Assembly (NCBI RefSeq): GCF_007570825.1
Contig: NZ_SUNB01000001.1
Span: 372,001-436,000, forward strand
DNA: 64,000 bases
Origin: Pleionea sediminis
GTDB taxonomy: Bacteria; Pseudomonadota; Gammaproteobacteria; Enterobacterales; Kangiellaceae
Direction: 5' to 3'
Made by a program: the position numbers and the translations under genes. The notes beneath the pieces are model-generated. The model made no database searches. It had not been told where the DNA came from and saw nothing but the letters and a program-made list of their open reading frames with translations. Shown piece by piece: positions 9,044 to 17,152 of the stretch. Every line of letters begins with the position of its first letter. Positions within the stretch are counted from its first letter, which is position 1.

Positions 9044-11166
9044 GTCAAGTTATCAATATTAATCATTTATTAAAGAAAAGATTCCCAATCTATATTCAAT
9101 CTGAGCAGTCAGAGTGTGGACTCGCTTGCCTGGCAATGATTTCAACTCATTTTGGGTACAACATTTCACTTAATGAACTACGTCAGCAATTACCGGTGAG
9201 TTTAAAAGGTACGACATTACGCCATCTTATGTCCTATGCTGATCAGCTGGGTCTCTCAACACGTGCGGTGCGCGTTGAAATGGAAGACCTTTCATCGACT
9301 CGCTTACCTTGCATATTACATTGGGGATTCGACCACTTTGTTGTATTAACAGAAGTCCATAAAGAACACGTTATCATTGCTGATCCAGGTCGTGGAAAAC
9401 TCAAAGTATCCAAAGCTGAACTGTCAAAAAACTTTACCGGGGTTATTCTCGAAATTTGGCCTTCGGAAAAGTTTCAAACTAAAAAAAAGACAGACCACTT
9501 TCCTATTTGGAAATTATTTTCGAATACCGAAGGACTCGTTTCGCTCTTCGCAAAAATTGCAATCGTCGCATTAATGCTTGAGGGAATTGCGCTTGCGATC
9601 CCGTATTTTAGCCAAGTCGTTATTGATCGGGTTTTGGTGAGCGAGGATGTTGATTTCCTCCATTTACTGGGTTTAGGATTTATATTCTTAGCGGCTTTCA
9701 GTGCTGTTTCCGAATTTGTAAAACAATGGCTGACAACCTACTTGGGAGCCAGTCTAAACCTACACTTGACCTCATCAGTATTTAAGCATTTATTGAATCT
9801 TCCTATCACCTACTTTGAAAAACGCAATGTTGGTGATATCACAGCACGCTTTTCGGCATTAAGAGACATTCGCGAATTGTTCGAAAATGAATTCGTTTCC
9901 GGTATTGTCGATGGACTGATGGTCATCATAACCCTGGTTGTCATGAGTCTTTATAGTTTAACCCTAACAGCCATTGTGGTTGCCTCAGTATCGTTATTTT
10001 CATTATTTCGCTGGGCCATTTATTCACCAATGAAATTACACACGGATGAAATAATCACGACAAGCGCTAAAGAACAAGCCATTTTTCTAGAAACCGTTCG
10101 TGGTATGACAGCACTAAAAAACTTTGGCGATGAAAGTCGACGTTTCTCAGTATGGAAAAATCGGTTGATTGATAATGTTAATGCCGATGTTCGGCTACGG
10201 TGGTTGGAAAACTCGAGTATGGTCGTTAAATTGCTCACCACAACTCTTGAGTACGTGATTGTTGTTTGGTTGGCTGCAACATTAATCATTAGCAATGAGT
10301 TTTCAATTGGCATGCTTATCGCCTTTCTTGGATTTAGACAACGCTTTTCAACTAAAGTCATGTCTTTAGTTGATTTACTATTTCGTTTTAAATTACTCAA
10401 AGTCAATGTCCAACGTGTTGCCGACATAATTCAAGCCGAACCGGAGAAAAATCGTTTCGGTCACGGTTTCAATATGGAAAAGGTTAAAGGTAATATTTCT
10501 GTTAAGAACGTTTCTTTTCAGTATTCATCCAACGACCCATTTGTTCTAAAGGATTTCTCACTCGAAATAGCGGAAAAAGAGTCTGTTGCCATTGTTGGTC
10601 CCTCAGGCATGGGTAAAACAACTTTATTAAAGTTAATGGTGGGACTGATTCAACCGACACATGGCACAGTAGAAATAGACGGCGTACCTATTATTCAGTC
10701 TGGTCTATCTGCCTACCGGGATAATATTGCTGCAGTTATGCAAGATGACACTTTATTTAGTGGTTCCATCAGAGACAATATTTGTATGTTTGATCCAAAC
10801 CCAGACGAACAACTTATTATTGAGTGTTGTAAACACGCAGCGATTTACGACGATATTCGTCGTATGCCAATGGGGTTGTCATCATTGGTCGGAGACATGG
10901 GCGCTGCCTTATCGGGCGGTCAAAAGCAACGCGTTTTGATTGCTCGAGCCTTATACAAACAACCCTCTATTTTGTTTATGGATGAAGCGACCAGTCATTT
11001 AGATAGCATAACCGAGAAACGAGTTACTCGAGCAATTTCTCAGCTGGGTATTACTCGAGTCGTTATTGCCCATCGAAAAGAAACGATAAAACAATGCGAT
11101 CGTGTCGTTGATATCAGACATATTAACCAACACATTGATACTAAAACACAACAGGAGTCTTTATGA
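9040..11166 (+). CDS. C39-peptidase ABC exporter (PCAT) for the RiPP
   Basis: A 708-residue bifunctional exporter. The N-terminal C39 peptidase has the catalytic set Cys26 (ECGLAC), His99 (GFDHFVVL) and Asp115 (IADPGRG) and would cut the precursor after Gly-Gly. A six-helix membrane domain spans about residues 160-430. The ATPase has Walker A GPSGMGKTT, signature LSGGQKQ and Walker B ILFMDEA. The ATG at 9040, overlapping the adaptor stop, is preferred over an upstream frame start at 8995 because it gives the usual short pre-peptidase segment. The natural partners are the adaptor and precursor in the same operon. It is paralogous to the exporter at 50.5 kb. Confidence 0.95.
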   Translation: MSQVININHLLKKRFPIYIQSEQSECGLACLAMISTHFGYNISLNELRQQLPVSLKGTTLRHLMSYADQLGLSTRAVRVEMEDLSSTRLPCILHWGFDHFVVLTEVHKEHVIIADPGRGKLKVSKAELSKNFTGVILEIWPSEKFQTKKKTDHFPIWKLFSNTEGLVSLFAKIAIVALMLEGIALAIPYFSQVVIDRVLVSEDVDFLHLLGLGFIFLAAFSAVSEFVKQWLTTYLGASLNLHLTSSVFKHLLNLPITYFEKRNVGDITARFSALRDIRELFENEFVSGIVDGLMVIITLVVMSLYSLTLTAIVVASVSLFSLFRWAIYSPMKLHTDEIITTSAKEQAIFLETVRGMTALKNFGDESRRFSVWKNRLIDNVNADVRLRWLENSSMVVKLLTTTLEYVIVVWLAATLIISNEFSIGMLIAFLGFRQRFSTKVMSLVDLLFRFKLLKVNVQRVADIIQAEPEKNRFGHGFNMEKVKGNISVKNVSFQYSSNDPFVLKDFSLEIAEKESVAIVGPSGMGKTTLLKLMVGLIQPTHGTVEIDGVPIIQSGLSAYRDNIAAVMQDDTLFSGSIRDNICMFDPNPDEQLIIECCKHAAIYDDIRRMPMGLSSLVGDMGAALSGGQKQRVLIARALYKQPSILFMDEATSHLDSITEKRVTRAISQLGITRVVIAHRKETIKQCDRVVDIRHINQHIDTKTQQESL

Positions 11167-11483
11167 GCGATCGATTTTCTGAACTAGCAAATCAGTTGAT
11201 TCAAACTATTTACCCCAACCTTTCAAGCCAGTGGGAAGAAATCTCTGTTGAGGCACACTATGGCAGTCAGCGCGATGTATTTATTCAATTCATCGATACT
11301 GATGATGTGGAGCATGATATTCCTGATTTTGAGGGTTCCTCGAACTTAATCGAAAAACTAATAGAAGCGCATAACCCGAATGAACCAAATGAATTGCTCG
11401 AGGCCAACATTACAATTACAAAGGATGGAAATGTTGACGTTGATGTTCAGTACCATAATCCGGTTACACAACAAGCTAGTTAA
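11163..11483 (+). CDS. Small acidic cytoplasmic protein of the RiPP operon, function unknown
   Basis: A 106-residue acidic protein (FIDTDDVEHDIPDFEG, then NEPNELLEANITITKDG) with no signal peptide, membrane helix or metal motif. Its start overlaps the exporter stop (ATGA), so it belongs to the operon. The N-terminal helix followed by a beta-rich half loosely recalls small immunity proteins of the YezG type, but this is a weak impression. An immunity factor, a maturation accessory or a leader-binding protein are all possible. Confidence 0.75.
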   Translation: MSDRFSELANQLIQTIYPNLSSQWEEISVEAHYGSQRDVFIQFIDTDDVEHDIPDFEGSSNLIEKLIEAHNPNEPNELLEANITITKDGNVDVDVQYHNPVTQQAS

Positions 11484-11502
11484 ATAGACTAGAGGAGGAA
11501 TT

Positions 11503-12297
11503 ATGAATCAGTTAAACTGGACCATCAGTTCTCTAATTATGGCAATCAGCTTAAATACAATGGCAAGTAAGGACAGCGTTCAAAAAATTCCGTTCGAATT
11601 AGATGATTCGTTTATTTTTGTTAATGCTAATCTCTCTAATAAAGATCAAGAGCATAAATACCGCTTATTATTTGATCTTGGCGACTATCGAGCGATATCA
11701 CTCACAGAAAAAGTTTTACAAACTGTTCCTCATAAAAAGCTCGATCGTTACGATACTTTCCAAGACTATAAAGGTGATGTTTTTAAGGCACAGCAATTTC
11801 AACTGCCGGTCATCAAACTGGGTGAAGTTGTCTATGAGTCCAAGGTCGGGTCAGAGGACATTCAAGACAGTGAAAACTTATCACCCAGTCCTTTTGGGGC
11901 AATTGGCGCCGGTTTATTTAGCAATCAAACCCTGACCATAAACTTTAGAGAGCAAATCCTTGAGGTTTCAGAGCAGTCATTGCAACAATGCTATAAATTC
12001 GATCCCGCCTCTGGAGCCATTGTGACAGAAGTTGAATTGAATGGTCAGAGAGGATTATTTATTATTGATACCGGGACAAAAAAAACCGTAATCAATAAAG
12101 AAAGCTCCGTAATAAACGAACCAACAGATACCTTAGTTGCGCAGTCCTTTAAAACAAAAGATTTTGTGATAAACGATTTTCCGGTACAAGTGATCGACCT
12201 CAATATACCGGGCATTGACGGGATATTAGGTCAGGATGTGTTAAAGCAACATGCTTTAACGGTAGACTTTAAAAATAATTGTTTTAAATTTTCCTAA
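11503..12297 (+). CDS. Secreted retropepsin-like aspartic protease with two lobes
   Basis: A 264-residue protein with an N-terminal signal-like segment (residues 1-22). Two related halves are visible. The first has FDLGDYRA (Asp58) and ends GAIGAGLF; the second has the canonical IIDTGTKKTVI (Asp189-Thr-Gly) and ends GIDGILGQDVL. This is the aspartyl-protease duplication, with DLG in place of DTG in the first half. It would act in the periplasm or outside. AGGAGG precedes the start and it follows the 106-residue gene by 19 bases, so it is probably the last gene of the RiPP operon. It may trim or degrade the exported peptide; that role is inference. Confidence 0.82.
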   Translation: MNQLNWTISSLIMAISLNTMASKDSVQKIPFELDDSFIFVNANLSNKDQEHKYRLLFDLGDYRAISLTEKVLQTVPHKKLDRYDTFQDYKGDVFKAQQFQLPVIKLGEVVYESKVGSEDIQDSENLSPSPFGAIGAGLFSNQTLTINFREQILEVSEQSLQQCYKFDPASGAIVTEVELNGQRGLFIIDTGTKKTVINKESSVINEPTDTLVAQSFKTKDFVINDFPVQVIDLNIPGIDGILGQDVLKQHALTVDFKNNCFKFS

Positions 12298-12641
12298 TCT
12301 CACTTTCTTGTATCACAACGTCTATTGAAATTGTTCTACTTAATTGAATTCGGGCTTATCTATGAAAAGTTAGACAAGTCCGTTTTCATTATAATTAAAT
12401 TAGTCTCTATATTTTATATCCATTTCCATTCAAATATTTTTTATAAGAACTATACCGGCACTGACAAGAGCGTTTTTCTGTAGGTGCATCAAGTCATCCT
12501 CCTACTTAGTTGAGATATTTACCTATTTCTTCCCCAATTCTTCCCAAATGCCCAACTTCGCCCGTCATTTTCATCCCCATTTTTCTATAAGTTGTGCATG
12601 ATAAAAAAGGACTCAGCAATTCCTAATGGAGGAACACCAAC
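12298..12641. other. Intergenic region after the RiPP operon
   Basis: Contains the terminator at 12351-12386. The rest is AT-rich and should carry the promoter of the VCBS protein. No gene seen. Confidence 0.6.
12351..12386 (+). terminator. Probable terminator of the RiPP operon
   Basis: CGGGCTTATCTA (12351-12362) pairs with TAGACAAGTCCG (12371-12382) apart from one G-T and one A-C position, with an 8-base loop, followed by TTTT. It lies 54 bases after the aspartic protease stop. Confidence 0.7.
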
Positions 12642-14237
12642 ATGTTACAAAGGAAAATAACTTTAACTTTTATTTCAACAATATGTTTATTGATACTGTC
12701 CACTGCCCACGGAGAAAAGCAGATTGGGCAATTAATAGAAACTACAACTCTAGAAGATAACTCACGATCGCCGAATAAATGCGATACCGAAACTTATGCG
12801 TTTCTTAATGGAACAGCTTCGATCGGTGGAACTTCTGAATATCAACCTGTTGTCGAGGCGTTTAATCAATGGAGTGCATTAAGCCACAAAAAGTTTGTAT
12901 ATACGAGTGACATTAATACTGCCGATATTGTGGTAAGTTGGAGTACCAACGGGCATTTACCGCCGAACAATTCCTTTTCAAACTATGCAAACTACGTCAA
13001 CCAGAACGGCCAAACTCACCTTATCTTTAACGACTATTATTCATGGCGTCTCACGACTCAAGATCCTGTCTGGGGAAGCCTTGTTGATGTGAAATCCATT
13101 GCTTTAAAGTGGATTGGTCGAATTGAATCATTCGTTCTTAATAATGAACCCGACTCGATTCTTTATCATCAATACGTAAAATCAATTTGGCAACACAGCT
13201 TGCGAGATATCAATCGCATTCGAAATAACTACTCCGAATGCTCCACTTTTGGCCACTACCGTCTTGGGCCTGTCGAGCCACTTATCAGCAGTTACTGGCC
13301 TTTTAAAGATGATCAACGCCTCTTGAGTGGTGACTTTTGGGGAATAGGAAACGATCAACTTATGATAATCGACCCTAGCGGTGTTTTTAAAATGTTGTTC
13401 TCTTCCTCGCCTGCCAATGCTTGGTTATTGATGGATCATGGCGGCAGTGAAATTGTTCCTGGATATTTTCTAGCGCCTTGGGATCATTATGCCACTGGCG
13501 ATTTTAATGGCGACGGCAAAGATGAATTGCTCGTAGCGAATCCTTTAGGTCGTTATCGAACACTTAGTTGGACCAATGGACAAAGCTGGTCGGCTATTCA
13601 ATCCGCCAATAATGGCGACATCGATTCAGACGATCGATTCGTATCAGGAGATTTTGATGGCGATGGTGCTGATGAATTAATTTTAATAAAAACCGATGGA
13701 CGCTTTTTCACTATGGACTTCAATACCATAACTTCAAACTGGGATATCCGCGCTAATGCCAGTGGAACAAACGGTATTATTTATTGGTGGATTACCAACG
13801 TTAATGATGTTTATGCCGCAGGTGATTTTAATAACGATGGTAAAGACGAGCTACTCGCGATGAATTTTAACGGCTGGCATCATACAATGCACCTAACTCC
13901 TGTCGGCTGGCGTTACCTAGAAGGCAATGGCAGTGGTTGGATTGGAGGTTATCAACTGGGATGGAACGATATTGCATTGGTAGGCAACTTTGACAATGAT
14001 CCAGAAGATGAAGTTGTATTAACCAATAAATATCATCCATGGTCGGTACTCATGGAATTTCGCAATAATAATAGTTGGCACCAACTAAACCATAACCAAG
14101 GGCAGGACTTAATTGCCGACTGGAACACGCTACACAACGATTCTAAAATTACCGGAGAGTTTTTTGGTCTTGGCAAAGGAATGATATTTTCCGCACGAGC
14201 GCCAGGAGATTGGCAACTCATTGAATTTACTCAATAA
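12642..14237 (+). CDS. Secreted FG-GAP/VCBS-repeat protein
   Basis: A 531-residue exported protein. Residues 1-24 form a signal peptide ending near AHG. Residues 60-125 (VVEAFNQWSALSHKKF, then ADIVVSWST) resemble the start of matrixin-type folds, but no HExxH zinc motif is present, so it is not called a protease. The C-terminal half has at least four FG-GAP/VCBS blades with calcium-loop motifs: GDFNGDGKDELL, GDFDGDGADELI, GDFNNDGKDELL and GNFDNDPEDEVV. Such blades bind Ca2+ and form a beta-propeller. GGAGG lies 9 bases upstream of the start. It stands alone between two terminators. Its ligand is unknown. Confidence 0.82.
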   Translation: MLQRKITLTFISTICLLILSTAHGEKQIGQLIETTTLEDNSRSPNKCDTETYAFLNGTASIGGTSEYQPVVEAFNQWSALSHKKFVYTSDINTADIVVSWSTNGHLPPNNSFSNYANYVNQNGQTHLIFNDYYSWRLTTQDPVWGSLVDVKSIALKWIGRIESFVLNNEPDSILYHQYVKSIWQHSLRDINRIRNNYSECSTFGHYRLGPVEPLISSYWPFKDDQRLLSGDFWGIGNDQLMIIDPSGVFKMLFSSSPANAWLLMDHGGSEIVPGYFLAPWDHYATGDFNGDGKDELLVANPLGRYRTLSWTNGQSWSAIQSANNGDIDSDDRFVSGDFDGDGADELILIKTDGRFFTMDFNTITSNWDIRANASGTNGIIYWWITNVNDVYAAGDFNNDGKDELLAMNFNGWHHTMHLTPVGWRYLEGNGSGWIGGYQLGWNDIALVGNFDNDPEDEVVLTNKYHPWSVLMEFRNNNSWHQLNHNQGQDLIADWNTLHNDSKITGEFFGLGKGMIFSARAPGDWQLIEFTQ

Positions 14238-14252
14238 TTAGTAGAACACCCG

Positions 14253-14282
14253 CCATCTTGCCTTTCATATTGGGCAAGATGG
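14253..14282 (+). terminator. Hairpin after the VCBS protein gene
   Basis: CCATCTTGCC pairs perfectly with GGCAAGATGG (10 bp, 10-base loop) 15 bases after the stop. The downstream tract is only partly T-rich, so termination is likely but may be weak. Confidence 0.65.
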
Positions 14283-14384
14283 TATTGAATCCTTCCTTTA
14301 AACAGTGTGTTTTTTGTTCAGTTTTTATTCATAAGCATCAAGTATACTGACTCCTATGTTTAATTGGCCGCAGCTCTGTAACTG

Positions 14385-14906
14385 ATGAAATTAATTCTGG
14401 TTGTCTCATTTTTGGTTATTGTAGGCTGCTCGAGCTCGAACAGCTCCCAAGTTACGCACGATCGCCAATTCCACTCCTCATCACCAGGGCAATATTCCTC
14501 TTCCAATCCTGGGTTATCCAGTAAAAAACCCGATAACTCAATGCGACAAAACCTACTCGCTCACTATCAACGATGGCGAGGAACACCCTATCGTTATGGT
14601 GGATTAAGCCGTTCAGGCGTCGATTGTTCAGGATTTGTTTACCTAACGTATCAATCGGCTATCGGTTTCACCGTTCCCAGAACCACTCAGGCGCTGGCGC
14701 AAACTGGTGAGAGAGTTTCTAAAAGTCAGCTTCGGGTGGGTGATCTTATCTTTTTTAATACGGGCAAGAAAACACGACATGTGGGCATCTACCTTGGCAA
14801 TCACGAGTTTCTTCATGCTTCGACCAGCCGTGGTGTTATTGTCTCCAAGCTCAATAACCCCTACTGGCTTTCTAGTTATTGGAAAGCACGCCGGGTGCTC
14901 AATTAA
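14385..14906 (+). CDS. nlpC: NlpC/P60 lipoprotein, probable murein endopeptidase
   Basis: A 173-residue lipoprotein. The signal ends in VIVGC (lipid-modified Cys15), followed by a Ser-rich linker. The NlpC/P60 domain has catalytic Cys81 (VDCSGF), His132 (RHVGIYLG) and His144 (FLHAS). Members of the MepS/NlpC family hydrolyse D-Glu-meso-diaminopimelate or cross-bridge peptide bonds in peptidoglycan. Length and motifs match E. coli NlpC. It is monocistronic. Confidence 0.92.
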   Translation: MKLILVVSFLVIVGCSSSNSSQVTHDRQFHSSSPGQYSSSNPGLSSKKPDNSMRQNLLAHYQRWRGTPYRYGGLSRSGVDCSGFVYLTYQSAIGFTVPRTTQALAQTGERVSKSQLRVGDLIFFNTGKKTRHVGIYLGNHEFLHASTSRGVIVSKLNNPYWLSSYWKARRVLN

Positions 14907-15244
14907 TCATTTCTCTTTTTGGTGCTTACTAGAGTCGAGATTCAAGACTCTAACCCATGGCGATTTTTGATAACAAGCGCGGTTTAAACGCAGTCACTAG
15001 CCGTTTTTTAGCGAAAACTTAACATCGAATCATCCAGCGCAGCATTTTTAAGCCGGCTTCTAGTAAACCATCGGTTTTCGACTATCCTTAATGGGTATGC
15101 AAAGTACTTCTAGGTCTAACAAAACTTTGATTTCTAAAGCAAAGTTTATTTACTATCTGCAAAAATGCACTTCAGGCCATGAATCACTGAGATAGACAAT
15201 ATTTCTACTTTGCGCGTCGCCAGCGATTAAATTAACTCGAAAAA
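14907..15244. other. Intergenic region, nothing firm
   Basis: Holds a 7-bp inverted repeat TAGAGTC/GACTCTA (14930-14952) without a T run, possibly a weak terminator for nlpC. No gene or RNA was recognised. It should contain the promoter for the operon starting at 15245. Confidence 0.45.
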
Positions 15245-17152
15245 ATGTCTGACGTACTATTACTAAAAACAAAAGCCAATACATTAGCGCAGCGAGCTGT
15301 TTCGGTCAGTGCCAAAGTGGAGCAAGGGCAGGCACAAACGCCCTTGTCTGATCGCTTTACGAATAATATGAAAGAGCTGGAAGACGGACACTTTTCCATA
15401 CTTTTATTGACTCTCAATTCCGATGCCAAACAGTCGGCGCTCAAATGGTTATGCGGTCACTCTTTTTCCGTTTTTAACTTAAATACCAATCAACAACTGG
15501 GATTACTCGAAATATCATTAAAAGACAAAGGATTCAGTTACGAATCAGAAAACGGTACGAGAAAGGAATTCAATCAGTGGGATACATTAATGGAGTCGCT
15601 GGAGTCTGACACCAATTTAAGTCATTCAGATACAGAAGCGCTCAAACTCTCTTTAACAAGCGAGAATCAGCTGAAAAACCTGACCATTTTGGTTCCCAGT
15701 AGCATCGAGAAAATACAATCGTTACCTGCTCTTTATACTAAAGTTGTCCGGTCTGCCAACTTGCTCGCCGTTGCTGGTACACCTTGGCAATCGCTTGAGT
15801 CCAATGAACAACAATTGCTAAAAGCGCTATCGGAGGAAATTCCATGTATTTGGCCGTTGTTTGTTGTTGATGAACTGAAAGATAACGCACCAATACCAGA
15901 AAATGGCTGGTGGACCCTATTTCCCAAGATGAAACACTTGCCTCCCTTACTACTGACGCAACACGTTTCACCTTCTTTGCCTGATTTTCTTGCAGAAAGC
16001 AAAAGTCCATTGCGTCAAGCTCTCGGTATTGAACGAGTCTTATCGAAAATGGAATCAACTTCAGATGCTTTAAAAAGAGAATACGAAGCTAAACTCAAAC
16101 AGCTCAATAGTAAAAAAAATAATGAACAAAGAAAGCAAAAAGGGCAAGGCTCTACAAACACTGACATGAGTCAATTGCGCACTCAATTGAGCAATGGAAT
16201 CAATGAGCGCACGACATCACTCTCCAAATCAATTCAAGCAAAAAGTAAAAAGATTGAACTCTCATCAAGTTCAATCATGAGTGATCTGGCTACTTTTCTT
16301 GAAAGTATTTCACTAAAAGACTTATCTCAAAATAAAGAATATAAACAAATACATTTATCAATCAATGACCAATACGAAATGGACTTGAAGCGCTTTATAA
16401 AAAAAGCGACTTCAAAAGAGATAAAGCAAATTCTGGATGAAACAAAAGGCGTTATCTCGGAAACGACAAGCTGGCTATCAATCGAATTAGAAGGCTCTAC
16501 AAATAACCGAATTAAAGAGCTAACAGCCTCCATGTCGTTTGATGACGTTTGGCATGACATTGATGACTATTTGTCTGTCGACCTCAAGTACCAAGGGGAA
16601 TTACCCAAACGAAACTTTTTCGATCGACTATCAGAGGGCCGCCGCTCTGCGTTTGTCATATTAATGCTAGCAACTCTACTCGGTTACATGGGGTTTAATG
16701 TAAGAACAAGTGCATGGCTAGGCTGGATCATCATTCCCGTTTTTATCGGCTCAATAGTTTACACTTATTCTTCCTGGAAACAGCAAGATGAAATGCGTAT
16801 TAAAAAGGAATTGCAAAAAATACAGAATGAAACCGCCAATAAATCAAAGCGATTAATCAGTGACTTATTAAGAGAAAATAATCAAAGAATTAATAATCAG
16901 CTCGATCAAATAAAACGATCACTCAACCAAATTGTCGACGATGTCACATCAAAAGAACGAGAGTCGAAGCAATTTCAAGCAGACTCTGAACGCTCAAAAT
17001 CACAGCAGCGCGTTTCAGCAATTGATGCTCAAATTCGTCAAATGGAACAACAACAAATGGAGATTAATTCCATAGTAAGAGAGTTTGCGACGCTTAAAGA
17101 CTCTTTAATATCAGACATCAATAAAGTCATCGGAACGTTAATCAATGGATAA
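15245..17152 (+). CDS. Membrane protein resembling a nucleotide-motif-less dynamin-like GTPase
   Basis: A 635-residue protein not assigned with certainty. Residues 50-220 follow the order of a dynamin-like GTPase fold, but the motifs are lost: the P-loop position reads LTLNSDAKQSALKWLCG (no GxxxxGKS), the switch II position reads LTILVPSS (no DxxG), and LLAVAGTPWQSLESNEQQLL resembles the usual hydrophobic strand and helix. Long coiled coils flank a two-helix membrane hairpin near residues 470-515, as in bacterial dynamin-like proteins. It heads an operon and its stop overlaps the kinase gene by 8 bases. A membrane-shaping or scaffold role beside the kinase is plausible. The pseudo-GTPase reading is inference from pattern and needs a fold comparison. 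Confidence 0.6.
   Translation: MSDVLLLKTKANTLAQRAVSVSAKVEQGQAQTPLSDRFTNNMKELEDGHFSILLLTLNSDAKQSALKWLCGHSFSVFNLNTNQQLGLLEISLKDKGFSYESENGTRKEFNQWDTLMESLESDTNLSHSDTEALKLSLTSENQLKNLTILVPSSIEKIQSLPALYTKVVRSANLLAVAGTPWQSLESNEQQLLKALSEEIPCIWPLFVVDELKDNAPIPENGWWTLFPKMKHLPPLLLTQHVSPSLPDFLAESKSPLRQALGIERVLSKMESTSDALKREYEAKLKQLNSKKNNEQRKQKGQGSTNTDMSQLRTQLSNGINERTTSLSKSIQAKSKKIELSSSSIMSDLATFLESISLKDLSQNKEYKQIHLSINDQYEMDLKRFIKKATSKEIKQILDETKGVISETTSWLSIELEGSTNNRIKELTASMSFDDVWHDIDDYLSVDLKYQGELPKRNFFDRLSEGRRSAFVILMLATLLGYMGFNVRTSAWLGWIIIPVFIGSIVYTYSSWKQQDEMRIKKELQKIQNETANKSKRLISDLLRENNQRINNQLDQIKRSLNQIVDDVTSKERESKQFQADSERSKSQQRVSAIDAQIRQMEQQQMEINSIVREFATLKDSLISDINKVIGTLING

Noticed and set aside
12642-14237. 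Matrixin-type metalloprotease
   Set aside because: The early region recalls the fold, but there is no HExxH zinc motif anywhere in the protein.
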